Shown: positions 17,535-32,553, counted from the first letter of the stretch. The stretch is 64,000 nucleotides of DNA from Xiphydria camelus (GCA_963678675.1 OY783198.1:2733001-2797000); one strand, 5' to 3'. Program-made: numbers and translations. The notes: generated by a model from the sequence alone, not told the origin.

Positions 17535-20049
17535 TCACCCTCTCGTCAAACCGGCGCGGCCACCACGCGAAGGAACCTTTACCGCGAAGGGCGTCGGATC
17601 GTTCGTCGATCAAATCGTACGCGCGGGGCGCGGTAATGTTTGTCAAAACGTCAGACGCCCGGAAATTCGATAAAATTGGAAATTTCGACTTTTCTCCCGC
17701 CACCACGAAGGGGTGTTAAATTTGCCGTGAGATTCGATCGGTCGGCGGTCCGCGAGTACACATTTCCTGGCCGGAAGAGGCCGCGCGATGAGTTTGTTCT
17801 CGATTTCGTTCCCGCGGCGACACTTTCACCGCCGCCGCCGCGGCGCTTATTCTCACGCCCGTCCCCGGCCTCCTTCCGTGTGGATGTAGACGCGGTGGAG
17901 CGAGAACAAATGCCCGGGAGGAAACGACGTCGGGAACGCTTTCGACGCGATGTTCGAGATTCGTCGGCACCTGGCGGCGATGATCTCACGGATGCAGCGA
18001 TCGACGGACGCCGATGTCCGCGTTTTTATCGCGTACGGCGAGGGGATAAAAAAATTCCATTTTTCACGCCGGTTTACCAACAGCCGCGAAACGTTTCGCC
18101 AGAGTCACGGCGCTCGTCGGCGCGCGCGGTCTATACTTCTTCGCTCGTCACTGCGACGCGCTCGCGGTACAACGGACTAGTTTTGCGAATGAAGAATAAT
18201 TGCTTCGATCTCGCCGCGCTATGTGCTTCGAAGCGTGCGCCCAATGTTTTGTTTCTTTTATTTGATTAGAATACTTCGAGTCTGTGCGGTAAATATATCA
18301 TTCGATATCAAAACTTTGCGCCGAAAAATCGAGGAAGCTCGGTTAGATGCAACAGTAGGTATACCGAGAAAACCGGATTCAAGTCGCCCCCTTGCGGTAC
18401 ACCCTTGCGAGAAAAATCCATTTTTCGGTATATACGTCGAGCATGCGACCCGTATACGAGAGGACGCTGCGAACGAATACGTCGAAAGCCCGTGATCCGA
18501 GTAGAAACTGCCTCGTACCTATCCGCCCTCACCCACGCGCCCCGCGGAAGCTCCGCTCGCAACTGCACACCCACACACCCCGGGAGCGGACCGCGTCGGC
18601 TTCTTATATTCGGCCGCTATCCGTAGATCAGGGGACGGAATTTATAGCATCCTCGGCCTAGGGGGATGAGACCCTCAGACTCTATGTTTTCTGCAGAGAA
18701 AGTCGGGAGTCGAGTCGAACCCTGGCCAGGACTAGCCGCCTTCCATACGTCTTGCTAACGGACCGGGAAAGTTTGGTCGCGCGGTCATCGGGGGAAAAAA
18801 TCCGTAAAAATCGGCGGATCGACTCGCGACGCGCCGGTGGGTGCCGAATCGTAGAGCGGGACGGGGGCTATCTTCACCGCGAGTCTCGTCTCTTAATACC
18901 GAAAAGTAGCGGCTCCAGGAATTTCGGAAGCGCGCGCTCGCGCGACACAGGAGTCCTTCGTCGGGTAGATTTAGTTGGACGAGCGGGTCCCCTCCATTTT
19001 CCGAATGGACTTCTGACCCCACCATCCCTCGGCGTGCCGGGGATGCTTTTTATTAGACTCTACTAGGATCACCCGGTATATATGTACGCGAGCAGTGGCC
19101 ATGTTCGGGGTGGAAGGGACAGCCCCATTCGGCAAATTAACTGCGTTAGCCGGGACCCTGCATTTTTTACGCTTTCCGCGACCCGCGACCGGCCATTTTA
19201 CGCTGGATTTTATATCGGCCCGTTTTTTCTTTCTTTCCGCCCGTCGGAAGGGTGCGCCGGCTTTTCGAACGCCGGAGGAAGCGCGAGGGGATGCGTGGAG
19301 CGGTGACTTTTTCCTTCTTACCCGCCCTAATAAGAATCCTCGACGGTATTAGACGACGAGAGAAAGTGTTTCGTCCGATTCGAACGATATCCGATGAATA
19401 AATTATTCGGATGAATATCGATTCTGATTCGAGGCGAGGACACGTCGGTCAATGATGTAATAAAGTTCGAGTCGAGTCACGTTATTCGTTGTAATCGAAT
19501 GAGTATTTATCCGAGAATGATGCTGCGTATGCGGAGAAATATTCGCATCTACGAGCATCGTACGTGCATAAATTGTCGCGCACCTGAGAACGCACCTCGG
19601 ATCAAACGAGGGAGAGGGGCGCGCGCGCGCGAGTTCCGCAGCGCGCCCGAGTTTTAAAGCTGAACGTTCGAGGCACCGCGCGGGAAGCTTAATCGAATCG
19701 CTAATGGATGTAAAATCTTGCACGGCGCTCCTTTTGTTCGTTGCTCCTTAAAGAGCGATGCTCTCGGAACTTCGACGGCGCGACGAGCGCGGAAGAGCGA
19801 TTAAGCTTTTCTCATCCGAAGAAAAAGAAACCGCCGCGACCGACGGCGCCAAGAGAAACATTTACCTTTCCCCGTGCGCGCGCGCGCGTGCGGTAAACCC
19901 GGGCCAATCGGTTGTCAATTAAACGCTCGATAAACCTGCTCCAGCGGAGTCCGCAGTGAAAAGAATTCTCGAAGAAGTTTCAGCTGCGACGGAAGTGGAT
20001 CCGCGCCGCAGAACTTCCCGCGACGCGTCAGGGCTGGCGAGCACCGCGC
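16293..20049. other. No gene recognised
   Basis: GC-rich non-coding DNA with many short Arg/Ser-rich frames on both strands. It contains a G run (16892-16905), a (CT)n microsatellite (about 17485-17533) and CG-rich dinucleotide runs (about 19620-19632 and 19876-19890). No splice-supported coding segment stood out. Confidence 0.45.
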
Positions 20050-20210
20050 TACACTGAAAACAGTATTTAGCTAATCCAGCTATATTTCTGGCTGCCTCAG
20101 ACACAACTAGAAAAATATTGCTAGCGTAGCAAGAATTCTTGCTATTCCGAAGAAAATTATCACTGCAATTACTATAATTTTCTAGTTGTGGCCACATTTT
20201 GTTGAGTGTA
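20050..20210. mobile_element. Short inverted-repeat element with TACACT ends
   Basis: It starts TACACTGAAAACAG and ends, reverse-complemented, TACACTCAACAAAATG. Inside, ACAACTAGAAAA (20103-20114) pairs with TTTTCTAGTTGT (20178-20189) around a perfect 18-bp palindrome TAGCAAGAATTCTTGCTA at 20127-20144. Confidence 0.55.
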
Positions 20211-21645
<1,435 letters not shown>

Positions 21646-21842
21646 CGTACCGGGTGTCCCGTAAAACGATGGCGTCACGATTCGCCGGGAATGATTCATC
21701 GCGAGAACGGGGAAGCGAAACTCTTTTTTTCCGTAGCTCCGAGGGGACAACATTTTGCGATATTTATTTTCCTTCGGTGAAGAGTCACGCCGATTTATCG
21801 TCGATCGTTCAATCACATTTAGCGTGAAACACCGAGGAAAAA

Positions 21843-22069
21843 TACACTGAAAGATAGTAATAGTTGGTGCGAAAAAAATATTTTCCTCAATCAAAAAGAT
21901 GATACAATTCTAGGATCAAGCTAAGGCTTTCTTCGTGCAACAAAGGTACTTTTTAATCAAGAATACCTATATATTCTTCGACCAAGAATTTGTATTCTAA
22001 GATATCACAATATGTTCTTCGTTCAGGACATATTTTTTTTCGATACTAGCAATTATTTCTCTCAGTCTA
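21843..22069. mobile_element. Inverted-repeat MITE with TACACTGA ends
   Basis: The left end TACACTGAAAGATAGTAAT and the right end (reverse complement TAGACTGAGAGAAATAAT) continue as complementary arms through GCGAAAAAAATAT versus TCGAAAAAAAATAT. It resembles the element at 22794-23056 at its termini. Confidence 0.55.
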
Positions 22070-22793
22070 GTTCTTTCGCAGACGTCCGCGCGAAATACGT
22101 ATCGCGCTAAAATATCGTCCTCTCCGAATTTTCCGCCAACTCTCGCTTTTCGCATCCGACGGCAATTTTACCCGATACCCTCGCGAATAGAAGCGGGTCA
22201 CCCCGCGAGCTTCAAAGGCAAGAAACCGTCCCGCTGGCTCGCCCGCGAGGTGAGAGATATCGGCTCTCTCTCTCCTTTTCGTTAGATTCCGCCCGTAACG
22301 TCGAGGCCTACAGCAGACGGGGACTTGAAACGATGCCAAAGCTCAGACGAAGCGCGTCCACGGCACCGCCGGCCCTCGCAAGAATAGGCGATCCTTCCGA
22401 CGAGGAAATATCGTCGCGGGTAATCAAGTTTCTGGCCGATCGTCATCGAATTAATTTCGTCGTTCCATTATAGGCACTGCCCCGAGCTGCTTTCGCCCTC
22501 CGTAGCTCCGTGCAAACGGAGGGTTATCGGCCGGCCACTCCCTCCACCTTCGAAAACCCTGTCGCTGGAAGGCAGATCCCGACCCAAAACTCGAAATCCC
22601 TTATTCACCCACCTTCCCACGTCACGGCTGTTCTCCTGCGTACCTTTCGCGTACCTACGGTACGCGTGTGTATACAGAGGTACGTATATCAGCTCGATTT
22701 TCCTACGGTATCCCCCGGGTTGGTCGTTTTCCCAAAATTATCCAATGCGCATGCACATGGTAAAAAAGACGCTCCGAAAAAATCCGTCGCATG
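22070..22793. other. No gene recognised
   Basis: GC-rich spacer between two MITE-like elements. I see no coding evidence. Confidence 0.4.
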
Positions 22794-23056
22794 GCACTGA
22801 GAAAAATAATAAAGCGAAAATGGCAAAATGCATCTAGTCGGACGCGTTTAGTTAAATTCTAATCAAAATACTGGCCAGTCGAGCCAAATATAGAGTTACT
22901 TTATCGAAATTTTCAGTTATTTCAACCGATCATTTTGTTATTGCAACTAAGAATTGGCCAGTCTAACCGAACAGACGGAGAATCCATATTTCACCAAACG
23001 ATTTGCTCATCATCTCCAGGATTTTGATTAGATTGACCAAATTATTTCTCTCAGTG
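22794..23056. mobile_element. MITE, family B, complete copy
   Basis: Ends GCACTGAGAAAAATAAT and (reverse complement) GCACTGAGAGAAATAAT enclose about 260 bp. The interior matches 40322-40632 in reverse orientation, sharing CAAATC/GTTTGGTGAAATATGGATTCT, the AACTAAACGCGTC segment and the TTTTGCCATTTT segment. Confidence 0.7.
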
Positions 23057-23796
23057 CACGTTTCAATGCCGAATTATCGGAGTTTCGTCGTAACGAAGTA
23101 AACGCCGAGAGAAGCGCGCGGTGCGCATAACTCCGCTCGGTTAGAGAATTCTAACGTAATTTTCTCACGGCGCGAAGAGCGGAGGAGAATTTTCAACCGC
23201 GTGCAACATTTTCGTCCCGCCCGGGCCAAACGGGTCCTCGCGATTCCTTCTCCCCTCGACGCCGACGATCCCTCTCCTCTCCTTTTCCTTCTCGCCCGGG
23301 ATTTCTCCGAAAACACGCGTTCTCGGCGCAGGAAGCACCTCGGGTTCGGGAGGCTTTCGTCGCGGGCCGCCGGAATCTCGCGCGCGATTTCGGCGCGGGT
23401 CTCGCAGCTGGTTATTTTTTCGCGGCGATCCTTATTCCTTTCCTCGAGTAGATAGGGGGCGGCGGCAACGACGACGACGACGACGGCGGCGGCGGTGGCG
23501 ACGGGGACGGGGGTGAACCCACGGGACCGGGATCAAAGGAAGAATTATCAGGGTTCCGAGCGCGGTCCGGGATTTGGTCCCGCAGGAGACTTACCACATG
23601 TAAATAAGGACAGAACCTCCGCGTAGCCCGGTCCTGTCCTGCGTAAATAACATTTTTCCGATAGCGAAGGAAAAACCTCTATCTCCTCCCTCGTTCGCTT
23701 TTCGTCCCTCCCTCTAACCTTCCTCTCTTCCATTGCTTTCGTTCTCTCTCTCTTTCTTCGTAGAATAGGTACACGCTCTGCGCTCAACCTACGCAG
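23057..23796. other. No gene recognised
   Basis: GC-rich, with an imperfect (GAC/GGC)n stretch at about 23463-23505. No supported exon. Confidence 0.4.
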
Positions 23797-23994
23797 GGTA
23801 GACCGAGGCGAATCGGATCACGGGTCGAATCGGATCATGGATCCGTATTTCTGAGATCGTGGTGGAAACGAACATTTCGATTATTCGTATTATTTCATTG
23901 GAGAGGAACGAATTAATATACGAACGATCGATATGCTCATTTTTTACACGATCTGAGAAATATGGATCTGTGATCCGATTCGCCTCGGTCTACC
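23797..23994. mobile_element. Inverted-repeat element with perfect 24-bp termini
   Basis: GGTAGACCGAGGCGAATCGG (first 20 of 24 bases) at 23797-23820 recurs as a perfect reverse complement at 23971-23994. The arms continue imperfectly through GGATCCGTATTTCTGAGATCGTG. The left arm has an extra 17-bp internal duplication of GAATCGGATCA. No target duplication is evident. Confidence 0.6.
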
Positions 23995-25209
23995 AAGTAT
24001 CTATAGGTAAATGTCGGTTCGTCTCGTTTATCCGAACGTATCCCAAAAACGAGTTGATCGACGTAAAAATATCAACAAGAGGAATTGTCGCTCGTAAAAC
24101 TTGGATTATAAAAATATACTGCAGAAATTTCCGACATCTCGGGATCGACGTTTATAAGATACGGCAAAATAAGACATACGTTGTTGAACGTTATACGATA
24201 ATTGAATAAAAAATGAAGAAACGAATTGAAGAATCGTCTACAGTAGAAATTCACGGGTGACAAGATGCTCTTTCCGGCGATTCCTCGCTCTCTCCCCTCC
24301 CTGGAAACGCGCCCCCACCGGCAGGAAGGGCATAGCTATATACGTATATCCGTTTCTTCCGTTTCCTTTTTTCCGCCCGGCCAGCATATTCGGTAGCGCG
24401 CGGTGGCGGCGTGGGCGCGGGGTTCTACGTTTCAAAATGTATGCAAAAGACCCGGCCACCCCGCGCATCCTAGCACGGTACACCCGCCGAGAAAAGCGAA
24501 GCCCACCCTCGCGCGGAGCTCGATTTCTTCGACCGCGGCCCCGAAGACGAGTCCCGGATCGAATTCGAAGACGATCCGTCGTACAGCGAGGAACGCTAGA
24601 TTTTCATCGGCGAACTTTTCTTCGATCTCGCGAGATTTCTCCTCGCGCCCCTCCGGCGCCAATTCGTCGGCGCGCGGATTGTCCCGCATTTCTTTCAAGA
24701 CTGTACCGGGGTCCGGCCGACGTAGTTACCATCGATTCGTGGTCGCAACTGTTTCGCCGTTTAAGAAAGGAACGCCTCGAGTCCGAAGGGTGGAAAAGAC
24801 ATCTTTTCCGACATATATTGCTGTTTGTCCAGGGGACCGCGTAGCAGTGTGCGCGGACAATATGGGGCCGTTTTCGAGTCCCCCATATGTGTATAACTCG
24901 ACACGGTTCGTCGTCCCGGTCCACCTCCGCGTACGCGGTGAAAGGTCGAGGAGACGCAGCGAGAGGGACAGAGACGGGGAATCTTGCGAGGCGGATGAGA
25001 AAGGGGGAGGGATAACGAGAGACGGCGGGGGGGGGGGGAGACAGAGTAAGTACACCTATGGAGTATTAATCCTCCGTCTCGAACACGGTTAAGGATCTCC
25101 TCCGATCGACTGGGAATAAACTTCTACAGTTTAGCGGAGAGCCGGGTTAAATTTGGCGGCACTATTTGGGTCGCGTATGAACTCTCCTCGATGTACAGAA
25201 AAATATGAA
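23995..25209. other. No gene recognised
   Basis: Opposing Arg/Ser-rich frames cover 24257-25092 on both strands, a sign of low stop density rather than coding. A G run lies at 25028-25039. Confidence 0.4.
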
Positions 25210-25361
25210 TACACGGTAAAAAAAAATTGTGGACCTATATAGATCACTTTGAGTGTTAGATAACAATGGAATCAAGATCGAATAACACCAGATGTGGTGC
25301 GTATAGGTCCAAATCGGTGATAGTATGTTAAAAATTAACCCCTGCACTTTTTTACCGTGTA
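25210..25361. mobile_element. MITE, family D, copy 1 (152 bp)
   Basis: The termini are TACACGGTAAAAAA and its reverse complement TTTTTTACCGTGTA. The interior contains CACTTTGAGTGTTAGATAAC and ACCAGATGTGGTGCG, which recur in opposite orientation at 57477-57631. Confidence 0.75.
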
Positions 25362-28334
25362 CGTGTAATGCTCGTGGAATCTGAATTTTACACTTGGAAA
25401 ATTTATCTCAAATCGAACCCCCCGTTTCGAATAAGTCGAGAGAGAAAAAAGACTGCCGATTTTTCTCCCAAGATTGAAGTCGAAAAAAAAAGAGAATTTC
25501 ACACCGCCGAAAAATATCACATTTTCGATGCACAGTCGGACCGCCCGCTTCTCCATATAGCGGACCGCCACCGCAGCATCAATCGTCGGTACGCCGAAAT
25601 CGCGAAGCGTCCCACCTCACCGGCGACCTTGAACCTCGACGCGTCCCTTCAAATTTTCTTCTCTCTCGCTTTTTTTTTTGGATGACGTTTTACAAGACTG
25701 AAATATATATACAAGATCGCCGGGGAAGCGCGAAGCCGCGCGGCAAAGCGCGGCGAGGGAGGAGTGCGCGCGGCGGAGCAGGGTGGAGAGAGAGAGACTT
25801 TTATTGGTCCCGACTTGGCGCCCCCGACGTTTTTCGTTTGCCTCGCAGATTTTCATACGTTTTCATCCATTCGGAAAATTAGAACGTTATGCGATTCCGT
25901 GGATTCGCGTACACATACACGAGCGCGTCACGAGTCGGGCGTACACGCGCCGATATTGCGCGTAGCCAACCACCTATTTCACAAGTGTCCACGCGCGTAT
26001 GAATTTCCCAGGCAAAACGCGCGCGCGCGCGGCAAATCGAATTGAACTCGCGATGAGAATCGGATTCCTCGCGTCTTCCGGATCCGTAACGATCGAACGG
26101 AGGATCCTCGAAAGCGACTCTCCTCGCCTTCCGGCTACGACCGACGAGGAAACGGGGTGGTTTACGGCGTTAATTCGAAAATAATCCAACCGAAGTCGAT
26201 TTTCGCAGTCGCGTCGCGATATCCCGGGGGTTACTCCGTTAAGAATTCGCAGCCGCAACGGCGAAATATCCTTGGGGGATGACGGAAAGAAAAGTCCTCG
26301 TCCGCGTTCAACCCCCTCGACATCGCGCGCGCTTACGCACGACCGGTGCAGGGGTGGCGAGCGGCGTCATCTCGCTATACCATAAGAAATCGTACATTTA
26401 TTCGAAACCACCATTATCCCGTATAGGGCGGCGCGGGGGGGTTGCGGCGGGACGCGGGAGCGAAGGAGAAACACATAAAAAGCATATTCGGAGGTCCTGC
26501 CAGGACGCGGCAGGGTGGACCTTGACTGTAATATATCAAGGCAGATCGATACTCTACAGACTTCTGTTATTTCTGCCTACCCGCGCTTCGCCCTCCGTGG
26601 CCTGCACTCAACGCGGACCCCGCGAGCGCGAGGAGTGGACTCGCGAGAGAACCCTCCTCCCTGCGCGACAGTTACGGAGTAAACGATTTTTTTTTTTTCC
26701 CGGAAAACCGCGAAGCCGCACTTTCGTCATCTCGCCTCGGTCACGGAAACCGTTTCAAAGGTATTTCCAGGCTTTTCCACCGCGCGATTTCGTCACTCGC
26801 GTCGAATTACGAATACGAGGAAACGCGCGCGCGCGCGAGTACAAAACATCCCCCGATCGAATATTTCTCGTCGAGCCGCATTTCCGACTTTCGTCGAACG
26901 GCCAAAGTGCCGCACTACGGTTTTCGATCGCGTAAAGGATCCGAAATCGGATCGCGCAATGCGCCCCCTCTTACCTGATGCGCCGCGTGCGAAGTCTGGC
27001 CCAAAACTGGCACCCCTCCGCCGCGGGAAAAAAGGGGTAACTGTGACGCCAGGTAAACCGAAACCCCGCGTGGCCTCTACGTGGATAGGTACGCGAGTAT
27101 GGGACACCCCGCGCCGCTACCCAACGCCTGTACGTGTCAGCGGGACGGGAAAACTCTAGGGACATTTTTCGGGCGTCCGTTGGTAGCTCGGCGAACGACG
27201 AGAGCGTCCCTGCAGTTCGTTTAAAAAATTTCTCCCATCGAGGAAGTTCGTACGGGAGATGCGGATACGAGTGCGGGGGGGGGGGGAGGGTCGGACGTTT
27301 CCTTTTTGGCACACACAGCTACGGGCACCGCCATGCGAAACGAATTCCGGCGAAATTTGGGTGGGGACGATAGACCCGCGCGATAGCACGGGGCGCGCGA
27401 GTATCGTGCGGGCCATTGGGCATAGGTCAAGCAGAAGCCAATCCGCCGAAACTTTCAGATATATGATAAAAATTGACTGGAGTCCGTCCCAGCCGTGTGA
27501 GGGTGCGGAGGGTGAATTTTCGGCCGTCCTCCTAAATCCCTCGGATAACACGCGGCACCCTCTCGCGTCTCTACGACGTTCGGGGAAACTGGCAAGTCAT
27601 CGGTATCCGATCAAAAAAATGACGAAAAAAAAAGGGAGAAGCGGGGGCTGTGCGCGCGGGATAAATCGGCGCGGGGGGGGGGGGGAGAAGTCGAATATTC
27701 GAATATACGCGGTAGACTCGAAAATACACTCGACGTCTGGATGTCGGGGAAACTCTCACTTTCGAGTACGACGATCCGCCGTCGACCTGTGATTCTCTCG
27801 GTTTCTATTTTTCCTCCCTCCTTTTGGAGTGGAATTCATTCGTTACTCGACGTACGGCGGTAATCTTGTACCGAACGTAATAAAAAAAAATACGAATCTC
27901 CCCTTTATTATACGGTACGTACCCCGCCTAATATCCAGGGAGTATCGAATATTTCGAATTTATTACATATCCTACGCGTGTCCTTTCTTCCACGAGGATG
28001 AGCTTTCCGAGTCGTCTCTGAGGCATCGCACGGAACCCCAACCTCCGAGGAATCCCTGCCTGGATCCATCCCACTCGCGTATGGATACGACGTGACCTTC
28101 TAAGAAACGTAATTTCACGCGTGGGATTATCGGAAGCAGAAGCGGAGAGGATTCTCGGTCGATATCCTCGGCGTGTGTAATAAACTGTAGTTGCTTTCGT
28201 GGTAGAGTTTCGAGAGTATTACCGAATCGAGACTTACGTACCACTCGTTATGCAGTGGAGCGATGTATTTCGTTCTTCGAGCTACGATGATAACACGATG
28301 AGGTGACATATCTCGTTACGTTCCTTGCACCGAG
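25362..28334. other. No gene recognised
   Basis: CpG-rich non-coding DNA. It contains G runs at 27276-27287 and 27675-27685 and CG dinucleotide runs at about 26020-26032 and 26825-26838. The longest frame (26279-26935, plus) is Arg/Ser/Pro-rich with no domain. Confidence 0.4.
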
Positions 28335-28598
28335 ATTACTGCAGTTTATTTGTAGTTGATACATATTTGTTTGAATATGGCGAAATAAATATTTTGTTGG
28401 ACTAAATAAACATTGGTTAACCGTTGCAATATTTATTTGACCCAATTTTAGATCCTTCGGGGCAACCGTTTGAATGAAATAATCATTTTCATATAATCGA
28501 CATAAATATATTTTCTCGTCCTGAGACGAAATATTTATTTCGCTGTATCTGAAATTACATTTATTAACCATTAACAAACTTTTTTCTCAGTTTATACA
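28335..28598. mobile_element. Possible degenerate inverted-repeat element
   Basis: AT-rich. GCGAAATAAATATTTTGTT on the left pairs with AACGAAATATTTATTTCGC-like sequence on the right, and the right edge carries TTTTTTCTCAGT, the same end motif as family B. The minus strand here is open for 109 codons with unusually protein-like composition, so a coding origin cannot be excluded. Confidence 0.35.
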
Positions 28599-29892
28599 TT
28601 CACGATCGCTTCTAATCTATATTTATTTTAATTATTATAACAAATCCCTCAATGTTCAGTGGAGGGAATACTCGAATGCCGTCGTTCGAGAAATCGCTAC
28701 TCGTCGCAAAAAAAAACCGACGGCGGATGTTTTTCACTTCCCGGTAGAGTCGGGGACACGGGGACGACCACCGACGAAAAGTGAACGCGCGGAGAGCTAC
28801 TCGCGATCGACGCGGAGAATCGAGGCGGAAAGTTACCAGGAGAAACGGAGAAAATTCCCTTTGCAGCGTTCAAGAAATATTTTCCAAAGGACCCGCCAAG
28901 CCCGTCAAATCCGCACGGCGTACATGATACCACCTGGAGGGATAAGTATCGTCGCCTTCTTTCCCCGCACGGATAACCGCGGCTTTCCTTTAACGAGCAC
29001 TGTGCGGGAAGGACGTCGTATGGCCGAATTATTGTCCAGCTTTCGCGTTCGGCACGTATTCCTCCTCTTCAAAGGACGCGCACGCGTTGTTCTCCCTTTC
29101 TCTTCGCGCAAATCCCGAGTATCCGCCGCTTCAAAGTCTCGCGAAGAGAAACGATTTTGTGCAGAGTCATCGAGATTTTTTTCTCGCAGATATAGATGAT
29201 AAGACGATGATTCCTCCCTTATAAAACGTCCTTGTAAGTAAACTGTTCAAGTAAAGAGGTGTAGCGTTTAGTTACTCGCGCAGGAATTACACGCGGATTT
29301 TACGGTGAATGCTCACCGGCCCTCCGCACATTCGCAGTTTAACGGCGACACGCATACGACGCGAAATCGCAACGGCAGCGAGTCTATCGATTATCAAGCA
29401 TCCCGCGCGCAACTGTACTCTCCTCGCCGAGATCGATCAACCCCTTATAAATAGAGCATCGGTCCTTCCCCTCGGCGCGTTGGTGCGCCGAGGTGTCTCC
29501 GGATCTCCCCTTTGTCGTAGGTATCTTATACCCCGCTCGCGGAGAGCGAGAAATGGGGCAATACATATTCGGCCGGCACCGGGCATTTTTGTATTTGTTT
29601 GAAATTTTAATGTAGCCACGACCGAATTCGAGCGGGGGAGTCGCGGCGTAAACCGACGGCCATTACCTTCGATTTCGAAATAAATTGCGCGCCATAAACA
29701 GAGCGGTCCATAAGAATACATACGATCGGTTTAGCAGGACCGTTCTGAAATATGTAGCCGCACGCGCGCGCGCGCGCGCACACACATGCGACATATCGGG
29801 CAAATTTGGATACCCCGGGTTAGGGCTACGTTTTGGATCGGGGATCTCGCGCGCGCTCGAATTTGAATTCTCGAAGCGACACGCGATATACA
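28599..29892. other. No gene recognised
   Basis: Non-coding; a CG/CA dinucleotide run lies at 29760-29785. Confidence 0.4.
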
Positions 29893-30129
29893 CCGGGCGC
29901 AAAAGTTCTACATATTTCGTATATAATCCATATGTGGTTCTGGTCATATATGGTTATTGATTATGATTTCTATATTAACCATATACGGACTATATATGGA
30001 TCGTAGAAAGATTCGAAGATTGAGATATAGTCCTTATATGGTGAATACAGAAATCATATTATATAATTCGTTTACGACCAAATTCACTTACGGACAGTAT
30101 GCAAATTATACAGAACTTTTCCGTCTGCG
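29893..30129. mobile_element. Palindromic MITE, family A, copy 2
   Basis: GGGCGCAAAAGTTCTACATA on the left pairs with the right end ACAGAACTTTTCCGTCTGCG. The interior TATAATCCATATGTGGTT, GGTCATATATGG and ATATAGTCCTTATATGG matches copy 1 at 13667-13916. The arms have decayed more on the right. Confidence 0.6.
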
Positions 30130-32553
30130 TACGACTTCACGGCGAGGCACACGCGCTTCGAAAAGCAATCGAGAGACGCGGGCGAAGCGATTCGAGTTCT
30201 TCGACCCCTGTACTGGTCGAAGCCCGGGCAACCGAGATCCGCAGAGGGGGAGGACGGTTTTAAGATGGCTGCTGGCTCGGGGCAGATAAGAGCGAGGCTC
30301 CTTCACTGTCCGAAGGGCTCGTGGACAAATGGCCCGTCACGATTCCCCTAAATCAAAACTCGCGGGGCCAAACGCCACCGGGGACTGATCCCGTTATTTT
30401 TTTTCCCGTTCTCAACCAAAATTTCGACGTCGCCACTCGCCGCTCGTTGCCGGAAATACGACCGGGCGTCGCGAGCCGCCCCGGGGAGGGAGCGACGAAG
30501 AAGCGGATTCGAGGAAACCTCGTCGCCGAACGACTCGATTCAATTTCCCGTGCGGACGGAAACCGTCGAACTTCGAAACGACGCGCGCGTTTCGCGGGCG
30601 AACGAATTTTTAAAACGGCGATCGATCACGGTGTCGCACGAGCTGGAAACGTCGGAGCCGGCCCGCAACGATAATAATTCAACCCTTTTTGTGGATCGAA
30701 GGGTAGGTCGCACCGTTCCGCCGGTCTAAAGTTACCAGTCCCAGGTACGCGTCCGGGACCGTTACGCAAAAATCTGATGGAAAATTTTAAATATTTGAAT
30801 TAACCCCTCGCGCGCTCCTCGTATACCTGGGCCTCCGCCCATTATTTCCCTCTTTTGCATCTGGCGGGTCTCCGGATATAATGTCTCCCCGCGCTAAATA
30901 ACTCTCTATGTAAAATTATGTTAATGGATTATCCTTTGGGTTCGACGAGCTCTCTCCCGAGCGAGACCCAGGTAGGTCCCGCCGCGATCCCTTGCGTCCT
31001 TCGGGGTCCTTTGAATTTTCCTTTCGGAAATAGGTCGATACGTGGGTATAACGGGGATGCGCTCGAGAGAGCGACAGATGGGGTTAAAATTCTGAAAAGG
31101 ATTACACGCGAGGCCTCCGACTGCATATATCGATCCGCGGTCGCTTCGCTCTGCATTTTTTTTTTACGCCAGGGACGGTGAGCCGTGCCTTTGCCTACGG
31201 GCTGCTACCGCGTGCATGGATACGCACAGGTCGGGACGTTCGTTCCGCTTCGACGTTTTCATGGTGGCGGCATGACCGCGATATCGATTTTATAGAAGTA
31301 ATGCTTCACGAACGACGCCCCTTTTTTCAGTTTCTCTCGCCTGATCGGTGGAGAGACGATATTTTTATCGTTGATGATAGAAAAATGCGTGGTATTTGTG
31401 ACTCTGTAAAAGAGGGGGTCGACTTATTCACGCAAAAATAATCGAAAAACGCTAGTATTTAGGGTCGACGCGGCCCGATCGAGAGGCGTGGATCCACGGG
31501 GCACTCGAATAGATCTCCAAATTGGTCCTCGCGAACGCGTCGACCCGAGAAACCCAAGTTTTTTCATGTACGATCAAGATTTCGATCGGTTAGGAGGACA
31601 CCGTCACCTCGGGGTGGGCAGAAAGATTTTGGATAATTTATCGAAGCGTCGGACCAGACTCGAGGGCCCTACAGATACCCGAGATAAGGTATTCAAAGCG
31701 TTTCGAGTATTTGCGTTCGGACGATTCCACGCCGCTCTCGCCACGCGGGGCTTCCCCTACGCAGAGGAGACTATGAATTGCCCCTATACGGGTGCGGTAG
31801 GGATCTAGGAATAGGAGAGTGCCTGCACTCAAAAAACCATAGATCGGAAATGTCGAAAGTGTAGTGAGCACGGTCGACCGTTAGCCGCACTGTAGATGTC
31901 AGATTAGATTCTGAGTTTCGGGTATATATATAAAGATGAAACATTTTTATAGAATGCGAGGATGTCGTTATTTCATTTTGTTTGAAACAAAAAATATGTC
32001 TAAAAGAGGATTACGATCATTCGGATTTGGAAGCGGGAAGGGCGGTGCCGCAATTCGATCGAAATTGGCTCGATAACCGCGTGGTGCGAATCGACTAAAA
32101 AAACTAACCGAGGGGGTCGAATCAGATATCGTTATTTGGTGTTATTTGCACTTTTTGTAGCCAATTTCTCGGTCCGCGCCCTGTTTTGGTGTCGGTTTTC
32201 ACGATTTTTCACCCAAAACCGACCCCGGCCTATTGTGAACCCGACACTTTTTTTTTCAAAAGCGCGTAATCCACCCCGAGGGGTTCGCCCCGAAAACGCT
32301 CGACTTTATCGTCGCGGGACAGGTTGGACGTCGCAGGTACTGCGGGACTGCCATGGATGTGAAGCGAGGAAAAAGGACACGTGATTTCACGCGATTACGG
32401 AAAATCATCAGGGGATGATCAGGTGTGTGTACCAGATAAATTCTCTGCATCCCCGCTCCGTGTACACGCATTCCTCCATGCAACTGCGACGACTCGTATA
32501 ATTCCTCCCCTCTGATTCCCTCCCTTCCAAATAAGTAAAACGACATTAATATC
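30130..32553. other. No gene recognised
   Basis: Three plus-strand frames follow one another at 30918-31181, 31178-31441 and 31488-31808 with moderately protein-like composition, but without recognisable domains or consistent splice sites. The first opens with ATG or TTG, the second with GTG. Confidence 0.4.

Noticed and set aside
30918..31808. Three successive plus-strand frames
   Set aside because: They do not join through consistent splice sites and show no domain; low stop density explains them.
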